A stretch of 49,834 nt of DNA. Source: Nostoc sp. GT001 (lineage in GTDB: Bacteria > Cyanobacteriota > Cyanobacteriia > Cyanobacteriales > Nostocaceae). The position numbers and the translations under genes are program-made. The notes beneath the pieces are model-generated. The model was not told the origin of the DNA and did no database searches. It saw only the letters and a list, made by a program, of their open reading frames with translations. This document shows, one piece after another, positions 1 to 8,330 of the stretch. Location: positions 2,279,101 through 2,328,934 of the forward strand of contig NZ_JAUDRJ010000003.1 in assembly GCF_030382115.1 (NCBI RefSeq). Reading direction: 5' to 3'. The stretch's first letter is position 1; every line of letters starts with the position of its first letter.

Positions 1-141
1 AGATAGGGAAAACGTTGAATAGCATCACGACGTATTCCTTCAATCTTGTGTGGGGTTCCTAAATTTGGGTTTTGCTGAATTTTAAGAATAACTTTTTCCA
101 CTTCAAATAGTAAATCTAGTCCCAAGCCTACTTTTTGAGAG
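1..141 (-). pseudogene. ParE/RelE-type toxin remnant (partial, runs off left edge)
   Basis: On the minus strand a reading frame running off the window edge reads SQKVGLGLDLLFEVEKVI, then LKIQQNPNLGTP, HKIEGIRRDAIQRFPY. This order (GLG, F-EVE, I--NP, GIRR, -RFPY) is the core of the ParE/RelE toxin family. The usual N-terminal 25-30 residues are not found: the frame stays open only to about position 211, has no ATG, GTG or TTG start, and runs into the 3' end of the SDR gene. I read it as a 5'-truncated toxin remnant; the C-terminal end and any antitoxin lie outside the window. Family assignment is by motif only. Confidence 0.5.
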
Positions 142-178
142 TTGATCTGAGCGGAATGCTTGCTCTGGAAGCCGAAAT

Positions 179-895
179 CTAAAGTTCTTGACGTGTCGGA
201 CGAATGATCATTTCATTCACATCAACATCATCGGGTTGCTCAATGGCGTATGCGATCGCACGGGCAATGGCATCTGCATCAATGGCGATCGTATAAAGTT
301 GATTAATTCCTGCTGCTGTGTCTTGATCGGTAATCGTATTAGTCAGTTCGGTGGCAACGGCTCCTGGTGAGATATTAGTCGAACGGATTTCACCATTTGA
401 CTCTAACCGCAGCCCCTCAGAAATCGCCCGCACTGCGTACTTAGTGGCACAGTAGACTGCTGCTCCCGCAAACACCTTATGTCCAGCCACTGACGATAGG
501 TTAATGACGTGACCAGACTTTTGCTGACGCATAATTGGTAACACGGCAGCAATGCCATAGAGGACACCCTTAATGTTCACATCGATCATCCGATCCCACT
601 CCTCCACCTTTACTTGGTCGAGGGGAGAAAGCGGCATCAACCCGGCATTATTAATTAGCACGTCGATCCGGCTGTATGTACTCAAAGTTTCCTTCGCTAA
701 GGCTTCCATCTGTGCGCAATCTGCCACATCCGTTACTTGATAGGTTGCAGTCCCTCCTGATTTAGCGATCGCTCCAACCAATTCTTTGAGACGATCTTCG
801 CGTCTGGCAGCCAGCATCAGTTTGGCTCCACTAGCAGCAAGTCGCTTCGCAGTTGCCTCGCCTAAACCACTGCTGGCTCCGGTGATGATTACCAC
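179..895 (-). CDS. Short-chain dehydrogenase/reductase, 5' end removed by IS insertion
   Basis: NAD(P)-dependent short-chain oxidoreductase with a Rossmann fold; substrate unknown. Visible motifs are the cofactor loop TGASSGLG, the NNAG motif, the catalytic serine in NLSSVAG and the YCATK (YxxxK) active site, so the catalytic core is complete. The first available start in the present sequence is a GTG at 895, inside the first beta strand, with no good ribosome site. Joining across the upstream insertion sequence, with one target duplication removed, restores [13 protein letters not shown] preceded by AGGA, the normal N-terminus of the family. The gene has therefore lost its own start codon, ribosome site and promoter. 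Residual expression from the insertion sequence is possible, because the transposase stop codon lies in the same frame 30 bases upstream. Otherwise it is an inactive allele. Confidence 0.85.
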   Translation of the reverse strand: MVIITGASSGLGEATAKRLAASGAKLMLAARREDRLKELVGAIAKSGGTATYQVTDVADCAQMEALAKETLSTYSRIDVLINNAGLMPLSPLDQVKVEEWDRMIDVNIKGVLYGIAAVLPIMRQQKSGHVINLSSVAGHKVFAGAAVYCATKYAVRAISEGLRLESNGEIRSTNISPGAVATELTNTITDQDTAAGINQLYTIAIDADAIARAIAYAIEQPDDVDVNEMIIRPTRQEL

Positions 896-903
896 TTTGT
901 TTT

Positions 904-909
904 GAATAA
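904..909. repeat. Target-site duplication, left copy
   Basis: GAATAA directly abuts the left inverted repeat of the insertion sequence and is repeated exactly at 2362-2367 beyond the right one. Six bases is the inferred duplication length. Confidence 0.8.
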
Positions 910-933
910 CAATACCTCTGCCAATTTACGAGG
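910..933. repeat. IS left terminal inverted repeat
   Basis: Begins CAATACCTCTGCCAA; 19 of 24 positions match the inward-read right end. The transposase stop codon (926-928) lies inside this repeat. Confidence 0.75.
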
Positions 934-2266
934 GTTCAACGCCAGTGGAAACGGGATGAATACGTCCTAAAGAAGTAAGCTTGGCAAAAATCTGGGTTAA
1001 TAAAATAGGCTCAGGGATTTCGGGAAGCATTTTTAACATTTCACGAACATATCGAAAACCACGATGGTAAGCCTTAAGGTCAATAATGCCAGAACCGGGA
1101 TTGAGTTGCTGGAAATCAGCGAGAAGATGGTGGGATAAATTGACCATAAAAAATGCTAAATTAGAAGCATTAGTCACGGCAGTTTGGCTCAGGTTCATAA
1201 AATCTTCCAATCCCCAAAACTGCTTGGCATCCCTAAAATTAAACTCGATTTGGAAACGGAGTTTGTAATAGTCGATAATTTTTTCAAATGACAGAGTTAG
1301 GTCGCTAGAAAAAATAATTACATGGCTGCAAGCATTAGTTTTAAGATTGGTTTTGACCAAAATCACTACATTGAGAGCTTGGGCAAATTCTTTGTGAATA
1401 AGAGTGGCTTGATAAATATCAGTTTGAATATCATCCTCAATAGCACTTTTACATAAGTATTTGTCAGGTATATTACGATAGTCTAGCTTATCACCGTATT
1501 TACGACGAGAGCGCTTACTGGAGTCAGGATTTTCATAAGGGAAGTATAATGCTGAATCATGGCGCAATTTGGAAATTATCTGCAAGTTGACAAGACGTGC
1601 CATCTGCAAAGCATTGTTGTTACCAAAATGACCATCTACTACCAAGTAGGTGAGGGAAATAGAGTTAGCTAATAACTTGAATAGTGAACCAATCATTTTC
1701 TGAATTAGTATTAATTCAGATGTTAATATCACTTCCTTTTTATTTTTGTTTTTACTTCCTTTTGGTCGTCCACGCCCACGCTTTTCTTTTTTGTTTGGTT
1801 TTTCGATTGTCGAGGTACTTTTTGTTTGAGTATCTTTCTTTATTACCTGTTCTATCTGAATCGGAAACGAGTGCCTCTGTTCAACACTCACTAATGATAA
1901 TACAAAGAAAGATAATCCTGATATCGGTTTATTGGCTAGGCTAGAAAAGAATCTATCTAATCCATAAGTCTTTTTACCCGATTTACTGACTACAACTTCA
2001 TCTCCTGCAAGCAAATATACCTCATTCGCACGGAACAAATGCTTGCGGAAAAATAGCCAAAACAATGTAGCCCAAGGTATTACTGTATGAAAAAACCGCA
2101 ACATCGTCCGATAACTACCACCAATGCCTGCCCAACGGGAAATTCCCAACATCGTGACTCGTCCGCTCATCGCTAACATAGCCAGGATTATCTGGTTCAA
2201 TTGCCGCATCGTCGTAGCGTTTATCTGCGGTAGCAAGCATTGTAGCAGTGATAAGATATCGGACAT
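926..2266 (-). CDS. IS4-family-like DDE transposase
   Basis: A 446-residue transposase that would cut and move the 910-2361 element. The catalytic acids are visible as D89 (LLAGDEVVV), D211 (VVDGHFG) and E341 in the IS4-type signature Y334-x2-R337-x3-E341-x6-K348. Between the first and second acids is a basic, Lys/Arg-rich insert with RGRGRPKGSK (about residues 163-172), which resembles an AT-hook DNA-binding motif. The frame is uninterrupted from ATG to stop, so activity is plausible. It fills nearly the entire element and ends inside the left terminal repeat, 30 bases before the residual coding frame of the SDR gene and in the same frame. Confidence 0.9.
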   Translation of the reverse strand: MSDILSLLQCLLPQINATTMRQLNQIILAMLAMSGRVTMLGISRWAGIGGSYRTMLRFFHTVIPWATLFWLFFRKHLFRANEVYLLAGDEVVVSKSGKKTYGLDRFFSSLANKPISGLSFFVLSLVSVEQRHSFPIQIEQVIKKDTQTKSTSTIEKPNKKEKRGRGRPKGSKNKNKKEVILTSELILIQKMIGSLFKLLANSISLTYLVVDGHFGNNNALQMARLVNLQIISKLRHDSALYFPYENPDSSKRSRRKYGDKLDYRNIPDKYLCKSAIEDDIQTDIYQATLIHKEFAQALNVVILVKTNLKTNACSHVIIFSSDLTLSFEKIIDYYKLRFQIEFNFRDAKQFWGLEDFMNLSQTAVTNASNLAFFMVNLSHHLLADFQQLNPGSGIIDLKAYHRGFRYVREMLKMLPEIPEPILLTQIFAKLTSLGRIHPVSTGVEPS

Positions 2267-2337
2267 GGGCTGATTGTAGTTTTTGAGTTGTCGTTGTGAG
2301 AGACAATAACTCTACTACATCGGCCCTCTCTCCTCAT

Positions 2338-2361
2338 CCTCTTATTTTGGCTAAGGTATTG
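2338..2361. repeat. IS right terminal inverted repeat
   Basis: Ends GGCTAAGGTATTG at 2361, the complement of the left tip with two differences in the outer 13 bases. Confidence 0.75.
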
Positions 2362-2374
2362 GAATAAGAGACAT
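2362..2374 (-). pseudogene. Displaced 5' end of the SDR gene, with second target duplication copy
   Basis: Read on the minus strand these bases are ATGTCTCTTATTC: the start codon and codons for Ser-Leu-Ile, plus the first base of Gln, of the SDR gene at 179-895. AGGA lies about 9 bases before the ATG (CCAGGAATAAATATG), a normal ribosome site. GAATAA at 2362-2367 is the right copy of the target duplication. If translated now, this start would run into the insertion sequence. Confidence 0.75.
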
Positions 2375-2595
2375 ATTTATTCCTGGGGATTATTGAGTAT
2401 GGATTGTGAAACATCGAGTGCCGTTTCTAGATGAACTCAGCATTATTCAACCATATCAATTAGTTTGTATACTCGATCGACGTTTTTGTATCGGCAACGT
2501 TACTAATCCGAACCGCTATCATCACGCCATTTGAGTTCTGTCCCGTTAAAACTTCAGTTGGTGAGTTAAGACCATCTCATAAACTTAATCTTTAT

Positions 2596-3261
2596 CTACG
2601 TACCAAGAGGTATTGCTTCACCGTTCTTTGCCGCTTTTGCGAGTAAGTCGCGGACTTCTTCATCGGTCGTTTGAGGAAAGTTTTCGTACCAAAGACCAAC
2701 ACTCTGAAACGGTCTGGGTCTGGAGATGCAAACGATTTCGTCAACCTCAGTTTCTAACTCTTGGCAAGTTTCAGGTGCAGCCACAGGCACAGCAATCACA
2801 ATCTGAGCAGGTTGCTGTTTTCGCACAGTTACAACAGCAGCCCACATCGTTGCACCTGTGGCTAAACCATCATCTACCAAGATGACTGTACGTCCTTTCA
2901 AATCTCTTAAGGGGCGATTTCCCCGATAAAGCCGTTCCCGCCGCTCTAACTCCCGTTCTTCTTGCACCGCCACTCTGGCAATTACTTCATCGGATATCTT
3001 TTCCAGGTTGATAATATATTTATTGACTATCCGCACACCACCAGAAGCGATCGCTCCCATAGCTAGTTCTTCTTGATCGGGTACACCCAATTTACGTACC
3101 ACTAAAATATCTAAGGGGGCATTTAACGTTTTGGCAACTTCAAAGGCGACGGGTACACCACCCCTTGGTAGCCCTAATACCAGAACATTTGGGTCGTTAG
3201 CATAAGCGCTTAACTCCTTAGCCAAAACTTGACCCGCAAACCTCCGATCTTTAAATAGCAT
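2596..3261 (-). CDS. Phosphoribosyltransferase-family protein
   Basis: A 221-residue protein of the type I phosphoribosyltransferase fold. The PRPP-binding signature is VILVDDGLATGATM (about residues 126-139), and the N-terminal part carries LGLPRGGVPVAFEVA and the RKLGVPDQEELAMGA segment typical of the stand-alone PRTase-domain proteins that in many bacteria lie near, or are fused to, dienelactone-hydrolase domains. No such partner is adjacent here. The base or nucleotide it acts on cannot be told from sequence. It is transcribed alone to the left; the start at 3261 gives the conserved MLFKDRRFAG beginning. No signal peptide or membrane segment is seen, so it should be cytosolic. Confidence 0.85.
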   Translation of the reverse strand: MLFKDRRFAGQVLAKELSAYANDPNVLVLGLPRGGVPVAFEVAKTLNAPLDILVVRKLGVPDQEELAMGAIASGGVRIVNKYIINLEKISDEVIARVAVQEERELERRERLYRGNRPLRDLKGRTVILVDDGLATGATMWAAVVTVRKQQPAQIVIAVPVAAPETCQELETEVDEIVCISRPRPFQSVGLWYENFPQTTDEEVRDLLAKAAKNGEAIPLGT

Positions 3262-4072
3262 GGTGTTATATTCCTAATTGATTGGTTTCCAAAAAAAAAT
3301 AAATATTTACATAAGTTTGTTATTGGCTATCAACCTCAAAAAATGGAGCAATTGAGCAAATTCCAAACTTGTCTGGTTGTTATAGTTCAGATGTTCTAAA
3401 TCGATCTTAGAAAGCTAAATATTCCCTGTCCTCCACTAACGGAGCGACATCTTATATTTACAGTTCTATCAAACGGATGAGTTAGCTTTAATGCAACAAG
3501 ATTTCTGCATCTTGTGCTGAGACTATTTTACTACTCCACACTCAATATCCCTCCCCAGATAGCTTGTTGAGAAGACACAGTGACGCGGTGAACTCATGCT
3601 GTAGGGGGTTTACTGCTGTAGATAACTGGTGTTAGCGTGAAGCAAAGTTATAGTGCAACCACAAGAGGAGGGTGACATGGAAAACCTAATGTTTAAGTAG
3701 GAGTGCGTTTGAAAACTGCTATAAGTTTTGCCACTTGCTAACATTTACTGTTAGACTTTTACCGAGTATTTTTTTTACTGTGGCTTAACAAAAAATTACT
3801 TACTTGCTAGCAGATGCAAAAATCTATGAAAATCCAGTGATAATTCAATTGTTAATTCTTCGCTTGTCCCCTATTACTGACATTGTGTTGATATTATCTT
3901 TACATTATCCTTTAATTGTGAATATGAGATAATGCACCATCTGCTTGTTCGTTATATAATGCTTAATATTACAGAGACAAGTCATCAAAGTTACCCAATT
4001 AACACTTTTAAATAAAAATTAATAGGGTAGAATTACTGAATATGTTTGAAAATCAAAAGAAGGGTGTTTTTA
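3262..4072. other. Non-coding gap between divergent genes
   Basis: No convincing gene. It must hold the promoters of the phosphoribosyltransferase (leftward) and of the 4073 gene (rightward). Visible items: a small hairpin ACAAGAT/ATCTTGT at 3496-3515, and at 3664-3700 a strong Shine-Dalgarno-like GGAGGG five bases before a seven-codon frame, MENLMFK (3677-3700), followed by TAGGAG and a GTG-started 12-codon frame. A 15-codon frame MFENQKKGVFNDRLN begins at 4042 and overlaps the start of the next gene out of frame. Confidence 0.5.
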
Positions 4073-4576
4073 ATGATCGGCTTAACTAATTCAGAAAACG
4101 GCACAGTTAGCAGCACAGCAGCCACTAAGAGACTAGCAAGGGCGATGATGGTTTCCGGTGGACAGTTTTCACTGTTATTGGCGTGTTGCAACTGTGTTCA
4201 AAAGCAGCAGCAAGTGTTGAATTTGTTAACAGAATTTTCATCAGCAGATATTCACGAAATTTTGCTCTCACCTTCTGCTGACAAATTGTACACAGCTATT
4301 ACCAGTGAAATTGGTACTACTCAACCCGAAGCTTTGATGGTACGAGGCTTAGAATCTGTAGTGGCAATTAACCAACTGATTATTAGTACCAATATCATGC
4401 GAGATGAGTTTCGCAAACAGTTTCAGTTTCCCTTGGTGTTGTGGGTCAATGATGAAATTCTGCGTAAGCTAGTCTGGCTAGCACCCGATTTTAAAGACTG
4501 GGCAGCTAGTACTATTAGATTTGATGTACCTAATAATCAGTTAATTGAATCTGAACAACAACCCATCAGCGCCTAG
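4073..4576 (+). CDS. Cyanobacterial orphan N-terminal domain protein (unknown function)
   Basis: About 167 residues from ATG 4073, chosen over an upstream TTG (4046) because GAAGGG lies about 9 bases before it and the protein then begins MIGLTNSENG. I recall the segment FPLVLWVNDEILRKLVWLAPDF as characteristic of the N-terminal region of large cyanobacterial ATPase/TPR proteins, where it precedes an NTP-binding module. Here the frame stops right after this region and no NTPase or TPR sequence follows, so it is either a stand-alone version or a truncated relative. Cys-rich stretch LLACCNCVQ at about residues 35-43. No membrane segment is clear. Function unknown. Confidence 0.75.
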   Translation: MIGLTNSENGTVSSTAATKRLARAMMVSGGQFSLLLACCNCVQKQQQVLNLLTEFSSADIHEILLSPSADKLYTAITSEIGTTQPEALMVRGLESVVAINQLIISTNIMRDEFRKQFQFPLVLWVNDEILRKLVWLAPDFKDWAASTIRFDVPNNQLIESEQQPISA

Positions 4577-5158
4577 TATTGCCCGAAATTACTTTCAAAA
4601 TCTTATATATGCCAGGTTGAGCCGAGCAAAACCGAAGCTCAGGTTCTGTCAGATTCTTTTCTAAAATTACTTTTATTTGACCCTCCCTTACCCAAGTGAG
4701 CTAAAAGCTCCTGAAAGCTATTTTCAAAATGAGAAAATGTTATGGGTGTTGGGCGTGTTACATTCCCCAAATAGCTTTAAAAATCAAGGGTTCTAGCAAT
4801 TAAAAATTGATTGGTTTGTTATCAGCGTGCCGATAAAATTAACTATTTTACTGATATTTAAGGGGAGCATCTCAATGAGTGTAAAAACACGCCTGATATA
4901 TTTGCAAAGGTGAGATTCTCCCTATTTAAGTGCTTAAATGTTCATCTCACCGTCACCCTTAGTTACAATTTTCGGCGTTGCATATTTGCGGGATGATTTT
5001 GCTAGTTTTGTGGGATGGGCATCTTGCCCGTCCCATGTATTTCAGGGCGGGCGAGACGCCCACCCTACAAGAATCATCCCTTGATTCAGCAACGCCCAAT
5101 TTTCTTGCTAACCATCTTGACAAATCCTGTTTTAAATGAGAAGAATCAGCCCTGCCAC
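4577..5158. other. Non-coding gap with hairpin repeat
   Basis: Lies between convergent genes. Apart from the inverted repeat at 5010-5068 I see nothing gene-like. A 67-codon minus-strand frame (4959-5162) is built largely from the repeat and is not credited. Confidence 0.6.
5010..5068. repeat. Inverted repeat with 24-base arms, copy 1 of a dispersed family
   Basis: Left arm 5010-5033 begins GTGGGATGGGCATCTTGC; right arm 5045-5068 is its complement at 19 of 24 positions, with an 11-base loop. The left arm is identical over all 24 bases to that of a second copy at 27926-28084. It could fold as a strong RNA hairpin between the convergent neighbours and act as a terminator. Confidence 0.75.
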
Positions 5159-6208
5159 TCAATAGGGATTTGAATCAATCCGTCCCCTTTTGACACTCCT
5201 GAGATAGTATCCAGAAGTTGGTCTATTTCTTAAGTTGAAGGTGTCGCCACTGCGAACTTTCCAAATTTTGTAATTGGAAAAGGTCAAAGGCTTTCGGGGT
5301 TCGCATACTTCTGGTAGATGATTGCCAAGTACAAAGTATGCTGCACCCCTACCCATAACTTTCACCAAACCGTTTTTATCCACAAGAACCGCCGTACTTT
5401 CACTAACCGCTATACCTAAAACACTGCTAGATACACCATCCTTAATTTGACGGGCAATGAAAGTCATAATTCGACCCATTCTTTCCCGCCTGTCAAAGTG
5501 TGTATCTACGATAGTTCCCTTCAAATTACTCCAATTGAAAAAGTTGTAAGTAAAAGTAATGTCTCGGTAGGGATCTTCAAGTGCGTCTCTAGTTTCAATG
5601 CCTTTTTCGGAAGAAGCGCAAGCATCATAAACACAATCACTTTGGATCATTGCACCCGCACTAGTGCCACCAATACCACCTCCCTTAAGGTAAACTGATT
5701 TAACGGCAGCCTCAAGCTTGGTATCTTTCCAGTTGCGGATGTATTGACATTGATCCCCGCCAGCAAAGAAAACTACATCAGCATTTCGGATTTTTTCATA
5801 AATCTCAGCTTTGTTTGCCTCTTGTCTATCCCTAACCAAAAGAGTTTCCACAAAATTTACACCCTTCATGGCATAAATTAGCCGATTGTAATCGTGATTA
5901 CCATTAGTGCGGATAACTACAACATTAACTTTAGTGCTGGAGTTACTACCTCCTCTAACTTGGTTAATCATCCACTGGATAGCATCATCGACATCGGGGC
6001 CTCCCCCACCCAAACTCAGGACTGGGCCCGCTAAGGAGGGACGGACATCAAAGGAGTCAGAGGTGGAGGGGCGAACATCAACAGTATCACCCAGAAAGAA
6101 GCGTTTCCAGCTTGCAATAAAACGGGTTATTAGGAAGGTTCCCATTTTCAACAACTTGATTCCTGTACTTTTCAAGCGCCTTGCTATGCTTGGGAATGCC
6201 TTTGTCAT
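5159..6208 (-). CDS. Cyanophycinase-like peptidase (S51 family)
   Basis: A 349-residue protein of the S51/class I glutamine-amidotransferase-like fold. The nucleophile elbow GTSAGA places the catalytic serine near residue 183; FFAGGDQ (about 147-153) and a downstream VDTHFDRRERMGR segment supply the other active-site elements known from cyanophycinases, which cut the storage polymer cyanophycin into beta-Asp-Arg dipeptides. No cyanophycin synthetase is in the window. About 60 N-terminal residues precede the domain: basic, with a hydrophobic patch (LLKMGTFLITRFIASW) and a short internal repeat, VDVRPSTSDS then FDVRPSLAG. Whether this anchors or exports the protein is unclear. Related peptidase-E-type activity is an alternative. 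Confidence 0.85.
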   Translation of the reverse strand: MTKAFPSIARRLKSTGIKLLKMGTFLITRFIASWKRFFLGDTVDVRPSTSDSFDVRPSLAGPVLSLGGGGPDVDDAIQWMINQVRGGSNSSTKVNVVVIRTNGNHDYNRLIYAMKGVNFVETLLVRDRQEANKAEIYEKIRNADVVFFAGGDQCQYIRNWKDTKLEAAVKSVYLKGGGIGGTSAGAMIQSDCVYDACASSEKGIETRDALEDPYRDITFTYNFFNWSNLKGTIVDTHFDRRERMGRIMTFIARQIKDGVSSSVLGIAVSESTAVLVDKNGLVKVMGRGAAYFVLGNHLPEVCEPRKPLTFSNYKIWKVRSGDTFNLRNRPTSGYYLRSVKRGRIDSNPY

Positions 6209-6897
6209 ACTAAACTTCTAGAGCAAACTGCAATTATTGCTAGGCTGTGACGCATTTTAATTGCTTATTTATTCGTGAAATTTGTTCTTTGTCATTAGTC
6301 ATTTATCTGTTGTTGTGAATAACCAATTGACTTAGGACAGTCTTAACGAAAAATATGCAATTGAGACGCGCACTAGCTTAACTGTGGCACTAGATCGGGT
6401 AGAATTTCCAGCGTACAGGTCTTGTACTGTTTGTTAACGCAAAATAACGCAGAGTGATCATTAATTCTCTGTGCTACTGTGCGAAAATATCTACATTGCT
6501 TGTAGCGTTTAATTCTGACCAGATAAAATTTAAAATAGATTAGGTATTGATTGTTCAGATGCTTCCGTAATTACTGGGAATAGTTACCCAATATGCTGAA
6601 TAACTGGGAACACAAATTAAATTATTTTCAGCATTTAGTTCTTCCTGATCATTGCCAGCGATTGAAAAATAGAAGCGTGAATCCAAGGTAGAAATAGTCC
6701 ACAATAAACAATATTATTAGCTTTTTTAGCTCATAATTTATCCCAAAATAGCAGTTTATTTTATATAGTCATAAATGTTGGGTTTCGTTCCTCAACCCAA
6801 CCTACACAACTGAAGATTTTTGGCGCTAACCCAAGCGTATTGAGCTATGGATTGTTCAAAGTTGATTAAGGATTTATGCAAGTTAAAATAAAATTTT
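6209..6897. other. Non-coding gap between cyanophycinase-like and GT4 genes
   Basis: It contains the promoter region of the leftward cyanophycinase-like gene and one dispersed hairpin at 6777-6801. No reading frame or RNA gene is convincing. Confidence 0.5.
6777..6801. repeat. Small dispersed hairpin repeat
   Basis: GTTGGGTT and AACCCAAC pair perfectly around a 9-base loop. I recognise TTGGGTTTCGTTCCTCAACC as a common intergenic repeat of cyanobacteria. Confidence 0.6.
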
Positions 6898-6930
6898 AGA
6901 TCCCCGATTTCTTCAAGAAATCGGGGATCT
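6898..6930 (-). terminator. Perfect palindrome, terminator of the GT4 gene
   Basis: AGATCCCCGATTTCTT and its exact complement (6915-6930) flank a single base, giving a 16-bp uninterrupted stem three bases after the stop codon of the leftward GT4 gene. On the minus strand it is followed by AAAATTTTATTTT. The sequence also resembles a dispersed repeat. Confidence 0.75.
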
Positions 6931-6933
6931 ATA

Positions 6934-8121
6934 TTACCAAGGTATTTGCGATCGCTCTTGTACAACTTGCTGATATACTCGTTCGGTTTGCTTGGCTAGT
7001 TTCGGCCAGCTAAAGCGTCTTTCTAAATCCTCATAAGCGTTATCCACCAGCCATTGGCGATAACCTGGATTTTTCAACACTTCCAAAATTCCCCAAGCTA
7101 AAGAATCGGGATTGTTCACCCAAGTGACAATGCCTGTTTTGGTATGTTGCACCACTTCAGGAAAACCACCAGTATCAGAAACTACTACAGGTACACGAGA
7201 AGCGAAGCTTTCTAAAGCTACAATCCCAAAGGGTTCGTAAAGACTCGGAAAAACCGCGCAGTCTGCGACAGTCTGAAATTTATCTAAATATTCATCGGAG
7301 AGAAAACCAGTAAAATAACAATGATGCCAAATTCCTAAATCCCAGGCTTGGCGCTTGAGATGGTCAGTATTGCCGCCACCAACGATCACAAATTTCACGT
7401 TACCTCCCATTTCTGAAAGGATTTTGGGTGCGGCATTAAGTAATATAGGTACACCTTTCTCGTAGGTCATACGACCGAGGTAGTAAACTATTTTCTCATC
7501 GTCTGCGGCAAATTGGCGGCGAAAATCTAGAGCATGAAAATCTGTATGATGCTGTTTCTTTTCGGCTCGGATACCGTTATAAATGACATCAATTTTGTTC
7601 CAAGGACTATGTAGCGCTCGTTCTACTTCTTGGCGCATATAGTCGCTACAAACAATAATCCGCCACGCATTGTAAGCTAGCAAGGTTTCTTTGCCATTTA
7701 TATAACCTTGAATATCTGTGTGAATACCGTTATATCGTCCGTATTCTGTAGCATGAATTGTGGCAATTAGTGGTATTTTAAAATTATGCTTGAGAGCGAT
7801 CGCAGCATCTCCGACTAACCAATCATGGGCATGAATTAAATCAAAGGGCCCTTCTTCTAAAATTAACTTACCAGCGTGATCTCCCATACTCAAGTTGAGA
7901 TTCACTACCCAGTGGAAAAAGTCGTTACTATATGCCACTGGTACTCGATGTATCTTTACTCCTTCAACCACCTCATACATCGACGCGTGACCAAACTCCG
8001 CTGTAATCAGGTGAATTTCATGTCCTAGCTTTACCAGTTCTGGGTACAACTCCGCCACATGCCGCGCAATTCCCCCAATAATCCTTGGTGGAAACTCCCA
8101 ACTCAGTACCAGTATCTTCAT
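6934..8121 (-). CDS. Glycosyltransferase family 4
   Basis: A 395-residue GT-B fold glycosyltransferase. The N-terminus MKILVLSWEFPPRIIGGIARHV is the typical GT4/GT5 acceptor-side start with the Gly-Gly loop; DLIHAHDWLVGDAA follows; the C-terminal donor-binding half carries YLGRMTYEKGVPILLNA and the E-x7-E motif EPFGIVALE, then SDTGGFPEVV. Relatives transfer sugars from nucleotide donors to polysaccharides, lipids or glycogen-like acceptors; the exact substrate cannot be read off. It is a single-gene unit ending in a strong hairpin. No signal or membrane segment is seen, so it acts in the cytosol or at the inner face of the membrane. Confidence 0.88.
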   Translation of the reverse strand: MKILVLSWEFPPRIIGGIARHVAELYPELVKLGHEIHLITAEFGHASMYEVVEGVKIHRVPVAYSNDFFHWVVNLNLSMGDHAGKLILEEGPFDLIHAHDWLVGDAAIALKHNFKIPLIATIHATEYGRYNGIHTDIQGYINGKETLLAYNAWRIIVCSDYMRQEVERALHSPWNKIDVIYNGIRAEKKQHHTDFHALDFRRQFAADDEKIVYYLGRMTYEKGVPILLNAAPKILSEMGGNVKFVIVGGGNTDHLKRQAWDLGIWHHCYFTGFLSDEYLDKFQTVADCAVFPSLYEPFGIVALESFASRVPVVVSDTGGFPEVVQHTKTGIVTWVNNPDSLAWGILEVLKNPGYRQWLVDNAYEDLERRFSWPKLAKQTERVYQQVVQERSQIPW

Positions 8122-8330
8122 CTACTAGACTCCCCAACACTTTATAAATATCTAACAAACTACATTTACCTAAAAATACAAGTCTGGCCAATGTAGTGAG
8201 TACTTTTACTAAAATTTTTAGATTTTTTAACAGTGATTTTGTTAAAGGCGATTAACTGTAAGTTAAGGATAAAAAGCAAGGTATAGTAATAATTCGTAAT
8301 TAGAACAATTGAGCCTCTCGCAACCAGGTG

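Larger units (their letters stand above)
910..2361 (-). mobile_element. IS4-family-like insertion sequence, 1452 bp, apparently intact
   Basis: The element is bounded by imperfect terminal inverted repeats whose tips read CAATACCTCTGCC (left) and CAATACCTTAGCC (right, inward), with 19 of 24 positions alike. It is flanked by the direct duplication GAATAA, and encodes one complete transposase on the minus strand. Intact ends, matching duplications and an uninterrupted transposase suggest a recent insertion. The ends were deduced by aligning the two flanks; the IS family is inferred from the transposase Y-R-E-K signature and not from a database name. Confidence 0.85.

Noticed and set aside
2375..2595. 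45-codon plus-strand frame behind the insertion sequence
   Set aside because: No ATG start, no family; the region is better explained as the former SDR promoter.
4959..5162. 67-codon minus-strand frame
   Set aside because: It is mostly a translation of the dispersed inverted repeat, and has no family resemblance.
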